DNA of 27,401 nt from an uncultured bacterium. GTDB taxonomy: Bacteria > Patescibacteriota > Dojkabacteria > CALFHW01. The notes beneath the pieces are model-generated. The model was not told the DNA's origin. It ran no database searches and saw only the letters and a list, made by a program, of their open reading frames with translations. The DNA lies in contig CALFHW010000173.1 in NCBI GenBank assembly GCA_937876695.1, forward strand, positions 1 to 27,401. The letters run 5' to 3'. Below are positions 1 through 8,131 of this stretch, in pieces. Position numbers and translations under genes: made by a program. Within the stretch, counting starts at the first letter, position 1; each line of letters begins with the position of its first letter.

Positions 1-522
1 ACAAATGTCAGCTATCTAGCGCCTGTCTACTTCTTAGTCGCCCTAGGTACATTTAGCCTACTGTTCATCAATATCCGCGCCTATTATGAAGATAAGTACA
101 AGCTAGAAGGCAATACCCATATTGTCTACGACTTGATTAAAATAATAATTTTTTTCTCGTTTACGCAATTTGTACTGACTCTAAGTGACAGTCTTAGTTT
201 TAACTTCTTTGTGCAAGTAGGCATTGTATTTGTAATCGGGAGTTTGCTATCAATGCTGGTACTAGTGCGATCCAGACTCAACTCTTGGCTATTTTTATCT
301 ATGATAGTGCTTTCGGGCCTAGCAATTGGTTATCTAACCGCCAGCCTAAATACTTACCTAAACATCTCAAATCTATTGGCATCATTCATGAGTACTGTCG
401 TTTTTTACATATTCAATGCTATACTGCATCACGAGAAGCAGCGCACCTTGACGGCGCAAATTGTGGCAGAGTATATTTTGGTGGCAGCGCTATGTCTACT
501 GATTGTGTTACTTCTCAACTAG
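1..522 (+). CDS. Multi-span membrane protein, 5' end missing
   Basis: The frame is open from the first base to a TAG at 520-522, so the gene almost certainly begins before the window; 173 codons are visible. The TTG at 133 is an unlikely start because the upstream codons also read as membrane protein (a segment around LAPVYFLVALGTF). The visible part has roughly five hydrophobic segments separated by short polar loops and ends in a hydrophobic stretch at the C-terminus. I see no catalytic motif and do not recognise the family. It precedes a 2H-like protein by about 30 bases on the same strand, so the two are probably co-transcribed. A membrane location is well supported; function is unknown. 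Confidence 0.75.
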   Translation, partial: TNVSYLAPVYFLVALGTFSLLFINIRAYYEDKYKLEGNTHIVYDLIKIIIFFSFTQFVLTLSDSLSFNFFVQVGIVFVIGSLLSMLVLVRSRLNSWLFLSMIVLSGLAIGYLTASLNTYLNISNLLASFMSTVVFYIFNAILHHEKQRTLTAQIVAEYILVAALCLLIVLLLN

Positions 523-553
523 TTTTGTTATTTAATAGAAGGTAAGTAAGTCC

Positions 554-1159
554 ATGTCCACAAGATATTTTTTGGGAAGTATAGTAGATGACAAGCTCAG
601 AAATAGCGCGCGCGATAACTTCCGCACCTTTGTCAAGCTAAAGCGCAATCTAGAGCTCAAGGAGCTAGATCAACTATATTTCAGTCATAAATACCTCGGG
701 GAAGACCTCCCAGCAGATGTTATCAGCGATATTAAGTTTGCATTAGAGAATTGGCTCAACAGCATGGCAATCACTGTTTTTACCCACGGATTAGGCCGAA
801 TTGAAATAGGTAAAAAGTCAGAACTGGTGCCAGGTAAAATCTTCCAAAGACTAAACGAAGATAGTTCACTAAAGATGCTGCAGAGGGCTTTGCACAAGAT
901 CTGCTTTGAGAGCGCGCCTGCCTATATAGTCAAACGTAAAGATGAAACCAGACTGCTAGGTGTAATCAATTACGGTGGCATCAAGCGCAATACATCTCCA
1001 AGTGTGCGTATCGAAATCATCAAACAACTAAGGTTACTACCCTTTCCTAGTGAAATATTGGTGGATAACCTATGCATAATTGCCCGCACGCCCACCAGAC
1101 ATGGAGTAAAGCAACAAGTGATTCAACGCATTATGTTGAGAAATAATGGAAACAAGTAG
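554..1159 (+). CDS. Degenerate 2H-phosphoesterase-like protein (ThpR/LigT fold)
   Basis: A 201-residue soluble protein. The opening MSTRYFLGSIVDDKL and the segment YFSHKYLGEDLP resemble the first part of RNA 2',3'-cyclic phosphodiesterases (LigT/ThpR), where the usual motif reads like HxTLKFLGE. Here the motif histidine aligns with Tyr and the Thr with Ser. The second motif, normally HxTLAR, aligns with NLCIIAR and again lacks His. So the overall fold seems kept while both catalytic HxT motifs are gone. If the assignment is right, the protein is unlikely to be a canonical phosphodiesterase and may bind RNA or a nucleotide. AGAAGG at 537-542, 11 bases before the ATG, is a plausible ribosome binding site. 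The 3' end overlaps the next gene by 14 bases, suggesting coupling. The family call is by eye and is moderate at best. Confidence 0.5.
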   Translation: MSTRYFLGSIVDDKLRNSARDNFRTFVKLKRNLELKELDQLYFSHKYLGEDLPADVISDIKFALENWLNSMAITVFTHGLGRIEIGKKSELVPGKIFQRLNEDSSLKMLQRALHKICFESAPAYIVKRKDETRLLGVINYGGIKRNTSPSVRIEIIKQLRLLPFPSEILVDNLCIIARTPTRHGVKQQVIQRIMLRNNGNK

Positions 1160-1745
1160 TAAGCTACAGTTATTGATGCCGGTGGTATTGGTTCTGGGCC
1201 TTGTTGGAGCATTTCTAATCGGAGCCTACTCGATATTTGCAGGTATTGACCTATCTGACATCATATACGATGAACAGCTATCTAGAGTAATGGGACTTAG
1301 ATCCTTTAGTGATCAAACCTACCCGCAGAAACTTCCTACAGTACGCGAGATTGAAACTGGCGAAAACTTTGAGATACCTGTTGATTATTCGGTTTATCGA
1401 AATTCGTTGGGCGATACTGAATTTAAACCTCTAGACTTAACAGCCCGAGAAATCACTAACATCGAGATACCAGTTGTAGGTTGGGATTGGGTTAATGGCC
1501 AGAGTAACCAAGTAGAACTGGATGCCCCAAATTCCCAAGAACCTATAAGCATTAAGTGTGTAGAAAATTGCGATTTGCTTAAGCAAATCGCGGCCTACGA
1601 CATAGTAGTTATCAATGGAGAACACTATCTGACTGTTATTGCAATTGGCAAGATTTCAGATCTAAAAGACCCAAACAGCTGGCCTACAGATACAGTTCGA
1701 ATTACTTGGAATGAAGGAAACTACTTACTAGCAGCAAAAATCTGA
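1146..1745 (+). CDS. Membrane-anchored extracytoplasmic protein, unknown function
   Basis: A 199-residue protein with one N-terminal hydrophobic helix (about residues 9-32), no obvious signal peptidase site and no lipobox, followed by a soluble domain rich in beta-forming sequence. Two cysteines five residues apart (KCVENC) could form a disulfide; a DsbA-like oxidoreductase is encoded about 5 kb away. I do not recognise the family. The start overlaps the preceding gene by 14 bases and has no clear Shine-Dalgarno motif, so translational coupling is likely. The last 25 bases overlap the convergent small secreted protein gene. It lies close to a sortase, but there is no sorting motif and no C-terminal anchor, so a link to the sortase is only positional. 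Confidence 0.7.
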   Translation: METSSKLQLLMPVVLVLGLVGAFLIGAYSIFAGIDLSDIIYDEQLSRVMGLRSFSDQTYPQKLPTVREIETGENFEIPVDYSVYRNSLGDTEFKPLDLTAREITNIEIPVVGWDWVNGQSNQVELDAPNSQEPISIKCVENCDLLKQIAAYDIVVINGEHYLTVIAIGKISDLKDPNSWPTDTVRITWNEGNYLLAAKI

Positions 1746-2014
1746 TTCTCGGCGAGCTTGAATGCATTTGCTGCACCTAGTGCTACTATACCGAATGAGA
1801 ATGAAGCTACTGAAAGAGCTACAACGTCACCTGAGGTGATACTGGTTCTCTCAACTGGTGTGCAGTTATCGGTGCTTCCGTATACACCGGGTACTCTTAC
1901 GCAGACTTGACCTTCAGCTGCAACGCTGCTGGCACTAATACCTGCAAATCCCAGTACTAAAGCCAAAACTAGACTAAAGCGAACAATGTTGTTTTTTATA
2001 ATTGATAAACTCAT
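1721..2014 (-). CDS. Small secreted protein with C-terminal membrane segment; possible sortase substrate
   Basis: A 97-residue protein. Residues 1-33 form a classical signal peptide ending in SSVAAEG, with likely cleavage after the Ala-Ala pair. The mature part is short and has two cysteines about a dozen residues apart. A roughly 23-residue hydrophobic stretch begins at VVALSVASF and is followed by Lys and a short tail. A signal peptide plus C-terminal hydrophobic segment plus positive charge is the layout of sortase substrates, but there is no LPxTG; the residues just before the hydrophobic stretch read SITSGD. The gene sits immediately downstream of a sortase and has its own near-consensus promoter, implying strong expression. 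Its 3' end overlaps the convergent gene by 25 bases. Function is otherwise unknown. Confidence 0.65.
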   Translation of the reverse strand: MSLSIIKNNIVRFSLVLALVLGFAGISASSVAAEGQVCVRVPGVYGSTDNCTPVERTSITSGDVVALSVASFSFGIVALGAANAFKLAENQIFAASK

Positions 2015-2049
2015 TACAGATTATAACCTATAGTCTGTACAAATGTCAA
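2015..2049 (-). promoter_or_regulatory. Consensus promoter with leaderless start for the small secreted protein
   Basis: On the minus strand TTGACA (2049-2044) is followed by an 18-base spacer and TATAAT (2025-2020), then five bases (CTGTA) and the ATG at 2014. Both hexamers match the sigma-70 consensus exactly. The predicted transcription start falls at or next to the start codon, so the mRNA would have essentially no leader. The -35 box lies just beyond the stop codon of the upstream sortase gene. Confidence 0.8.
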
Positions 2050-2053
2050 CTAT

Positions 2054-2767
2054 CTACCAAGCGTTTACCGCGGTGACGAAGATACGCTCTGGGCTTCTGA
2101 GGTACTTGCAGGTATAGAGTACTAGATTTTCGGCGGCTGAGTTTATCTCATAACCCATCGCCGTGAACTGGTTTACTACCCTATAAGTAAATTTTCGCTG
2201 TTGGTAAATTACTGTAATTTCGTCTCCAGCTGAAAGCTCTGGAAGCCTACGAAATGAATTCTTATCTCTATATGCCTGGTTCCAACTTAGACCTCCAAAT
2301 CTATGCGCTGAGATCAACATCGGCAACGCGTCTGTAGGAATACCGAAACTAGGCGCCATCCATACCCCTTTATCTAACTCTATTTCTCCATTCTCACCTG
2401 TAAACAGGACTGCATCTATGCCGATTTTAGGAATTATTAGCCTTGTCTGGCTACTTAGATTTTTATCTATTGGGGGTAGTCTGCGGGCGCTGGCAAGGTT
2501 TTTCCCGTCCGTAGCTTTCACACTGATCTTGTATGACCTGGCAAGCTGTGGCCTTAACTTACTTGCGGAGCTGCTAAATTGCGCCAGGGACTTGTTGTCA
2601 GCGCTGACAGCTTGAGCATCGACGTAGTAGAACATATCTGGTGAACTGCCGAATACGAGTGCCCCAAAAGCCACAGTCACTAGCACCACCCCCGCGAATT
2701 TATATGCGGTAATTACTGCTCTATATAACTTATAGAATATATCTTGTTTAGGATCTTTATTATTCAT
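2054..2767 (-). CDS. Sortase family transpeptidase
   Basis: A 237-residue membrane-anchored sortase. One transmembrane helix (about residues 20-40) is followed by a roughly 65-residue linker and a C-terminal sortase domain beginning near RLIIPKIGIDAV (109-120). The triad is visible: His155 in ISAHRFG, Cys220 in LVLYTCKYL and Arg228 in SPERIFV. The family cleaves a C-terminal sorting signal on secreted proteins and joins them to an acceptor amine outside the membrane. The spacing, with Arg eight residues after Cys, and the lone N-terminal anchor resemble class D/E-type enzymes, but I cannot assign a class. A TATAAT abuts the ATG and an extended -10 (TGATAAAAT) ends ten bases before it, so the start is almost leaderless. 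A candidate substrate gene follows directly downstream. Confidence 0.88.
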   Translation of the reverse strand: MNNKDPKQDIFYKLYRAVITAYKFAGVVLVTVAFGALVFGSSPDMFYYVDAQAVSADNKSLAQFSSSASKLRPQLARSYKISVKATDGKNLASARRLPPIDKNLSSQTRLIIPKIGIDAVLFTGENGEIELDKGVWMAPSFGIPTDALPMLISAHRFGGLSWNQAYRDKNSFRRLPELSAGDEITVIYQQRKFTYRVVNQFTAMGYEINSAAENLVLYTCKYLRSPERIFVTAVNAW

Positions 2768-2842
2768 ATTATAGGCTATTTTATCACGTTTAGGGCCTTT
2801 AATGCTAGAATAAAAACGTTAAATTATGGATAAATTACTTCG
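2768..2842. promoter_or_regulatory. Divergent intergenic region between sortase and secA
   Basis: This 75-base AT-rich gap must hold both promoters. Toward secA, TAAATT (2831-2836) ends six bases before the ATG at 2843 and fits the leaderless pattern of this window; no good -35 precedes it. A second candidate, TAGAAT at 2806-2811, would give a leader of about 25-30 bases without a Shine-Dalgarno motif. Toward the sortase, TATAAT (2773-2768) abuts the start codon and TAAAAT with an extended TG lies further upstream. Which boxes are used cannot be decided from sequence alone. Confidence 0.5.
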
Positions 2843-5719
2843 ATGTTCAAGCTTATACAGTCATTCTTTGATCCAGGTAAAAAACTAGTCACCAAATATC
2901 AGAAAGTAGTACCAGTAGTCAGAACAATTATTGAGGATTACCAACAGAAATCAAATGAAGAGTTAGTCCGAATAATTGATAAATATCGCAGCGAATTGCG
3001 CGAGCTAAGCGGCAGAATCCCTGAAGAACAGAGGCTAAACCTCAAGATGCGAAAAAAGTCAGACGAGCTAAGTAGCACTGAAATGGAGTTATACAAGAGG
3101 ATTCAAGAAATAATGCCTGAGGCCTATGCAATTCTCGCCATCATGACCGAACGCAAACTCGGAATTTCTCATTTTGACGTACAAATCCTTGCTGGTGCGC
3201 TGCTTGCTAGCGGTCAAAAACTCGTAGAAATGAAGACTGGTGAAGGTAAAACCATGACTTTCCAACTCCCACTATTTTTATATGGACTAACAGGCAGAGG
3301 CGCGCATTTAGTTACTGTGAATGATTACCTAGCCCGCAGAGACGGAGAGTATGCAGGGCATATTTTCTCTGAGCTGGGCTTAAGCGTAGGTATTATCACG
3401 CCAGCAGCCAGTTATAAGTTCATCAAGGACGAACAAATCCTCGAGCTTAAAGGCGCGGAAGCTGCTAAGGAGCGTAAAGAGCAACAGTTGAAAGTTAGCT
3501 CACTTAAAGGACTAAATCTAATCGAGTGTACTAAGCGCGAAGCTTATGAGTGCGACGTTGTAGTGGGTACAAATAACGAGTTTGGATTCGACTACTTGCG
3601 AGACAATATGGCCAGAAGCGCAGATGGTAGAGTTCAAGGAGAGCTATATTTCTGCATAGTTGACGAAGCTGACTCTATTTTGATCGACGAGGCTAGAACG
3701 CCATTGATCATTTCCGCACCTGCATCTGGCTCAAATGATCTCTACCAGACATTCAGCCGGATTGTGCCTAAGCTGAAGGCCGAAGTTGACTTCACAATCG
3801 AAGAAAAGGAGCGCGCTGTTAACCTAACTGATGAAGGTATCGCTAAGGTTGAAAAGCTACTAGGTGTCAATAACGTTTGGGAAGACTACAAACTAGCCCA
3901 TCATCTCGAAAACTCGCTGAAGGCCGAAGTATTCTATAAATTAGACAAGGAATACATCATCCGCGAGGGCGAAGTCATGATAGTGGACGAGTTTACAGGC
4001 CGCGTACTACCTGGCAGGCGCTATTCGGAAGGTTTGCACCAAGCTATCGAAGCCAAGGAAGGCGTGGCTATTCAGCAGGAGTCTAGGACTCTAGCCACTA
4101 TCACTTTCCAGAACTTCTTCAGGTTATACAAGATCCTAACTGGTGGTTCAGGTACAATTTTGACCGAACAAGAAGAATTCTTCAAAATCTACAACTTAGA
4201 AGCTGCTGAAATCCCAACTAACAAGACAAATATCCGCCAAGATAAGGCTGATCGTATCTATAAGAGTAAGGAGGCCAAGTTTGAAGCAGTTGTCTCGGAG
4301 ATTGTGGCCGCACATAAGTCAGGTCGCCCTATCCTGGTAGGTACCACATCTATAGCTGACTCTGAGAAGGTTTCCAGTATGCTAGACAAGCGCAAAATTG
4401 AACATGAAGTTCTAAACGCCAAGTTCCACGAGCGTGAAGCTCAGATCGTCGCCAAAGCGGGGCAAGTGGGCGCAGTTACAGTAGCTACCAATATGGCCGG
4501 TCGTGGTACTGATATTCCTCTAGGTGAAGGCGCCGCCGATAAAGGAGGTCTTTACGTGATCGGTACCGAGAGACACGAATCCAGACGTATCGACAACCAG
4601 CTCCGAGGTAGATCTGGCCGTCAAGGTGACGCTGGAGAAACTCGCTTTTTTGTGAGTTTAGATGATCAAATCATGCGTATTCAGGGCGGGGAGATTGTGA
4701 AGCGAATAATGGAAATGACAAATCTACCTGACGATCTACCACTTGAGTCCGGTATGATCACGTCATCAATCGAACGGGCCCAAAAACGCATGGAAGGTAT
4801 GTATTTTGATTCTAGAAAACACGTGGTGGAATACGACGACGTCGTCAACCAACAACGAGAGATCTTCTACAATAGACGTTACCGCTACCTGACCATCAGC
4901 AAAGAGTTCGCAGGTAAAGAGGCTGGTAGCCAGGAGCATAAAGAGGCGCTCGCAGACCTTGCCGCTGAATTTGGCGAAGCCATTGCTATTAGGTCAGCGC
5001 TTATCGCTTCAAATCTAGAAAGCAGTGATGACAAGCAAAAACCCGACTACGCCAAACTTGCGCAGTTAGTGTTGTCACTCGGAGATGATCAGACACTTAT
5101 TGTGGCTGGCAATAGACTCAAACTATTCAAAGATGAGGTAACTGATACAGCCGCCCTGCAGGAAGTTATGACCGGATACCTCACTAAAACACTTGAGCAA
5201 GAGCCTAGAGCTAGAGAGAAGTTAGAAGAATTCTTAGAGTCATTCTTGAGAACAGCAGTGGAAATAAAGCTAGAAAATACAAATAGCATTCAAGGGCTTA
5301 TTCAAGCTGTGCTAATTGAAGTTATCGACGAATTGTGGACACTACATCTAGACTACATGCAAGATGTCAGAGAAGGTATTGGATTAAGGGGCGTCGCCCA
5401 ACTCGATCCATTGGTAGAGTATAAGAACGAAGGCTTCACAGCATTTAGCAACTTTATTGAGAAATGTGCCGACAATTCTCTGACTGCACTTCTGCAGGTT
5501 AGAGAAAATGCTATCAGGTTGAGGCCAGAAAATGGCAATTCACAGGTTATCACTAATGCAGCACAGATAAGTGATCTCCTTACTGGAGATAGAGAAATTG
5601 CAGGTAGAAGAGCAACTAGACCTATGCGGATTGTCTCTTCAGCCGATGATGGCCGCAAAGGTGGAATGTCCCGCTCTCAACGCCGCAAAATGGAAAGACT
5701 TGGAAAAAAGGGTAAGTAA
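2843..5719 (+). CDS. secA: Preprotein translocase ATPase SecA
   Basis: A 958-residue SecA, the cytoplasmic motor that drives unfolded preproteins through SecYEG. Walker A is MKTGEGKTM near residues 130-138, the DEAD-type Walker B is VDEAD at 273-277, followed by the family signature IDEARTPLIIS. The region around GTNNEFGFDYLRDNM and the motor motifs MAGRGTDIPLG and QLRGRSGRQGDAGE are all present. Between motor motifs there is a charged stretch of about 40 residues (near 190-230) that is longer than in Escherichia coli SecA. The C-terminus ends in a basic tail (RSQRRKMERLGKKGK) and lacks the cysteine-rich zinc motif that binds SecB. The gene stands first in its rightward block; its ATG is preceded by TAAATT at a six-base distance. 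secG lies elsewhere in the same window. Confidence 0.97.
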   Translation: MFKLIQSFFDPGKKLVTKYQKVVPVVRTIIEDYQQKSNEELVRIIDKYRSELRELSGRIPEEQRLNLKMRKKSDELSSTEMELYKRIQEIMPEAYAILAIMTERKLGISHFDVQILAGALLASGQKLVEMKTGEGKTMTFQLPLFLYGLTGRGAHLVTVNDYLARRDGEYAGHIFSELGLSVGIITPAASYKFIKDEQILELKGAEAAKERKEQQLKVSSLKGLNLIECTKREAYECDVVVGTNNEFGFDYLRDNMARSADGRVQGELYFCIVDEADSILIDEARTPLIISAPASGSNDLYQTFSRIVPKLKAEVDFTIEEKERAVNLTDEGIAKVEKLLGVNNVWEDYKLAHHLENSLKAEVFYKLDKEYIIREGEVMIVDEFTGRVLPGRRYSEGLHQAIEAKEGVAIQQESRTLATITFQNFFRLYKILTGGSGTILTEQEEFFKIYNLEAAEIPTNKTNIRQDKADRIYKSKEAKFEAVVSEIVAAHKSGRPILVGTTSIADSEKVSSMLDKRKIEHEVLNAKFHEREAQIVAKAGQVGAVTVATNMAGRGTDIPLGEGAADKGGLYVIGTERHESRRIDNQLRGRSGRQGDAGETRFFVSLDDQIMRIQGGEIVKRIMEMTNLPDDLPLESGMITSSIERAQKRMEGMYFDSRKHVVEYDDVVNQQREIFYNRRYRYLTISKEFAGKEAGSQEHKEALADLAAEFGEAIAIRSALIASNLESSDDKQKPDYAKLAQLVLSLGDDQTLIVAGNRLKLFKDEVTDTAALQEVMTGYLTKTLEQEPRAREKLEEFLESFLRTAVEIKLENTNSIQGLIQAVLIEVIDELWTLHLDYMQDVREGIGLRGVAQLDPLVEYKNEGFTAFSNFIEKCADNSLTALLQVRENAIRLRPENGNSQVITNAAQISDLLTGDREIAGRRATRPMRIVSSADDGRKGGMSRSQRRKMERLGKKGK

Positions 5720-5737
5720 GATTAGTCACAATACATA

Positions 5738-6127
5738 ATGTCTAAAATTGCTGAAAATACTAGTTTTTTGGTCTACTACGCGCAGTCAATTGAGCAAACT
5801 CACCAGTTTTGGCTGAGATTAGGAGCTATCATCAAACAAAAAGCTGACGATAAAGTTGTGGTAGCTATTGGCGGATATGAGATACACTATATCCAGGAAA
5901 ATACTGAGCCCTTTGCAGAGTATCAATTTGCCACAAGCAAACAAGGTCGTGGCCAAGGAGTGCTTCTATACTTTGGTGTCTCAGATATAGACGCCTATAA
6001 TCAACTAGCGAAAGATAGCCAGGTAACAGCCCATACCGAGGTACTCAAGAACCACTGGGATAGCCGGGAGTTTCTCTTTTCTGATCCTGATGGATACCTA
6101 TTTGTGGCTTACCAGACAGCTAAGTAG
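5738..6127 (+). CDS. VOC (glyoxalase/bleomycin resistance) superfamily protein
   Basis: A 129-residue single-module protein with the beta-alpha-beta-beta-beta pattern of the vicinal oxygen chelate superfamily. The opening SFLVYYAQSIEQTHQFWLRLG is the usual first strand and helix, and the C-terminal FLFSDPDGYLFVAYQ is the typical DPDGN-like final strand, with Tyr where Asn is common. Members bind a metal and act as lyases, dioxygenases or drug-binding proteins. With one module it would have to dimerise. The substrate cannot be inferred. It starts 18 bases after secA with no Shine-Dalgarno motif and may be read from the secA transcript. Its end is separated from convergent rsmE by about 20 bases with no terminator hairpin. 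Confidence 0.8.
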   Translation: MSKIAENTSFLVYYAQSIEQTHQFWLRLGAIIKQKADDKVVVAIGGYEIHYIQENTEPFAEYQFATSKQGRGQGVLLYFGVSDIDAYNQLAKDSQVTAHTEVLKNHWDSREFLFSDPDGYLFVAYQTAK

Positions 6128-6148
6128 CCAATACCGCCTGTTTCTTCT

Positions 6149-6943
6149 TTAGTTGGATGCGCCAACGCAGCTCGCTGCCAGAGCAGTTATGACTGTGGCT
6201 GCGGTCTCGGTTGTCAGAGTTGGCGTGGGTAGTCTCAATGACACTTGGTCTGGTAAAGACTCCAATAACTCTCGCTCGCTTTGACTAAAACCACCTTCTG
6301 GCCCCACTATCAGAGTAACTGCACTGCCGGGTTTTTCCGCCTGTTTAAGAACGGAGATGAGCCTATCAGCTGAGTATTGCTCGCCAGCAAAATCAAGCCA
6401 AACGAAACTGCTTTGGCGGCGCTGAGCAGGTAGCTGGTCTTGTTGCCAATCCTGAACACCTTCTGCCAGGGTCTCGTAAGACTTTAAGGCTGGCAAAATA
6501 GCCGCGCCAGACTGCGAGAACGCAGTTAATAATAGCTTAGTGAATCTATCTAGCTTATTTGCCGATACTTCCTTGGTAGTCTGCCGTGAAAAGTCCGCAA
6601 AATACAGTCCAACCTCCTGCAGCAGACCAATCTGCGTCACCTGATCTAATGCTACTTCAAGTCTGGCAGGCCTGATAAATGGCACCAGCAGCCTCACAAA
6701 ACTTTTCGGCAAGGCCTCTACTTCGATCACTTTTATTTCAAATAGTGCACCTTCCTTTTTGTCGATTTTCTTGAGCACCAATTCAGCTTTGTGTCCAGAT
6801 CCATCTCTACAGACATATTTGTAATCCAAGTATCCAGCCTTAATCACCTTCAGATGGTTGCGTTGAAAATCATCTCTAACTGCCAGTTTATTACCTAACT
6901 TTTTTGAAGCTAAATCAGGATAGTAAAGGTTAATTGTTCGCAT
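6149..6943 (-). CDS. rsmE: 16S rRNA (uracil-1498-N3)-methyltransferase RsmE
   Basis: A 264-residue SPOUT-class methyltransferase that makes m3U1498 in 16S rRNA using S-adenosylmethionine. The N-terminal PUA-like domain (about 1-75) includes the RNHLKVIKAG segment in the place of the usual 'HL.VLR'. The knotted methyltransferase domain carries the signature LIVGPEGGFSQSE and, near the C-terminus, LPTPTLTTETAATVI in place of the usual ILRTETA. Length is normal for the family (about 240-260). The start codon lies 14 bases inside the preceding dsbA-like gene, so the two are probably co-transcribed and translationally coupled. Confidence 0.92.
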   Translation of the reverse strand: MRTINLYYPDLASKKLGNKLAVRDDFQRNHLKVIKAGYLDYKYVCRDGSGHKAELVLKKIDKKEGALFEIKVIEVEALPKSFVRLLVPFIRPARLEVALDQVTQIGLLQEVGLYFADFSRQTTKEVSANKLDRFTKLLLTAFSQSGAAILPALKSYETLAEGVQDWQQDQLPAQRRQSSFVWLDFAGEQYSADRLISVLKQAEKPGSAVTLIVGPEGGFSQSERELLESLPDQVSLRLPTPTLTTETAATVITALAASCVGASN

Positions 6944-7520
6944 TTTTCTGTGATTTTGCTAGCTCGATACGGCTATTGATCTGCTCTTTAAGTGAATCGA
7001 AGTCCAGTTTAACTGCCTTACGAGTGCCTACAAATACAGTCGGAGTAGAAGTTATGCCACGCTCACGGGCGGCATTTACCTTATCTAGAAGACCTTGCTG
7101 CAGATTCTGGCTCTCCCTATCTGTATTGAATTTAGCGACATCCAAACCTAGTTCTTGGGCGAACTTTACGAAGTCTGCATCAGTTCTAGCTTCGAAATTC
7201 TCAAATAGGATATCTGAGTATTCATCACCTTTATTCTGCAGAATTGCAGCTTCGTGAGCAAATGCAGCCTGCTGAGACGCGGCGCCTAGGATTGGGTGAT
7301 TATTGGTAAACAACTCCACGTCAGAATTATCTCCAAACTCTGCTTGCAATTGATTCCAAATTGGATGGAATGATCTACAGCCGGGACAATTAAAATCGTA
7401 ATACTGCTCTACTCTAATTGGTAACTCTGCTTTGTCCTCCCCTTTAAGGAAAAATACCGCACCCACCACTACTATTACTGCTAAAACCACACTAACTGCT
7501 AAAATCGTTGTAGATTTCAT
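6930..7520 (-). CDS. Membrane-anchored DsbA-like thiol oxidoreductase
   Basis: A 196-residue thioredoxin-fold protein with an N-terminal hydrophobic anchor (about residues 4-26) that puts the domain outside the membrane. The active site is CPGC (45-48) in YDFNCPGCRSF, and the cis-proline loop is GITSTPTVFVG. The helical insertion between them matches DsbA/Com1-like oxidoreductases. The likely role is forming or shuffling disulfides in exported proteins; several envelope proteins in the window have cysteine pairs. No VKOR or DsbB partner is visible here. It is the first gene of a leftward pair with rsmE and diverges from the suf genes. A TATAAT about 30 bases upstream and an AGAGA-like site suggest a normal leadered start. 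Confidence 0.9.
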   Translation of the reverse strand: MKSTTILAVSVVLAVIVVVGAVFFLKGEDKAELPIRVEQYYDFNCPGCRSFHPIWNQLQAEFGDNSDVELFTNNHPILGAASQQAAFAHEAAILQNKGDEYSDILFENFEARTDADFVKFAQELGLDVAKFNTDRESQNLQQGLLDKVNAARERGITSTPTVFVGTRKAVKLDFDSLKEQINSRIELAKSQKNANN

Positions 7521-7574
7521 GATAATTTCTCTAAAATTAGAATTCTGTACCTAATTATAGTATATCATTAGCGC
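7521..7574. promoter_or_regulatory. Divergent promoter region between dsbA-like and suf genes
   Basis: This 54-base gap holds back-to-back -10 candidates. For the suf side, TATCAT (7563-7568) ends six bases before the ATG at 7575, again consistent with a leaderless mRNA; TATAGT (7556-7561) is an alternative giving a 13-base gap. For the dsbA side, TATAAT (7559-7554) on the minus strand would give a leader of about 30 bases. No convincing -35 boxes are visible. The -10 elements of the two directions nearly overlap, so simultaneous firing would interfere. Confidence 0.5.
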
Positions 7575-8126
7575 ATGAAGCAGATAATATTAAATTTTTC
7601 TGAAGTCAAACTGGGACAAAGCCAGGATAAGACTGTTGAGATCACGGAGGATACACAGCTGCTAGGCATTTTCGTGGGAAGGGAAAAACAAAACGTGCAG
7701 ATGAAGCTACGTGTGGTTCACAAGAAACCGGGTCTAAAGTCTTTAACCCTGGTCAAGGCAGTGCTATTAGAGCGCAGCAAATTCGATTTCACTGGCGAGC
7801 TAGTGATCGAAAAGGGCGCACAGCTGACGGATACGTACCTGCGTTGTGACGTATTGATGATGTCACCTCAGGCATCTGCTAAAGCTGTCCCGTGCCTGGA
7901 GATCAGCGAAACCAATGTCAAAGGCGGGCACGGAGCCACCGTAGGCATGATTGATAGCGAGCAACTATTTTTGTGTATGAGTAGGGGCATGTCCCTTGCC
8001 GATGCCCAATACTTACTTGCCAAGGCATTTGTCAGGCAAGTAGCCGATATGGCAAATGTCGCTGATGAAGTAAGTGGGTCTAACGAAGTATTCGCAAGTG
8101 AGTTAGCTAAATTGGAACAAATATAA
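7575..8126 (+). CDS. Half-length SufB/SufD-like Fe-S scaffold protein
   Basis: A 183-residue protein corresponding to the C-terminal beta-helix half of SufB/SufD. Diagnostic segments are KAVPCLEISETNVKGGHGAT, matching the 'eP.L.I...dV...HGATvG' core, then VGMIDSEQLFLCMSRGMS and the helical AQYLLAKAFV that normally contacts SufC. Full-length SufB and SufD run over 400 residues, so the N-terminal half is absent. The start agrees with the -10 box six bases upstream, and no open extension exists upstream because the divergent promoter region begins there. It is followed by sufS after five bases and then sufU. The SufC ATPase and a full SufB are not in this window, so this is either an accessory scaffold or part of a reduced system. 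Confidence 0.8.
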   Translation: MKQIILNFSEVKLGQSQDKTVEITEDTQLLGIFVGREKQNVQMKLRVVHKKPGLKSLTLVKAVLLERSKFDFTGELVIEKGAQLTDTYLRCDVLMMSPQASAKAVPCLEISETNVKGGHGATVGMIDSEQLFLCMSRGMSLADAQYLLAKAFVRQVADMANVADEVSGSNEVFASELAKLEQI

Positions 8127-8131
8127 TAACT

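Noticed and set aside
1..18. Near-identical 18-base match (17 of 18) between the window start and 2039-2056
   Set aside because: In 27 kb a match of this quality is expected about once by chance, and the two contexts (a coding frame and a promoter region) share nothing else.
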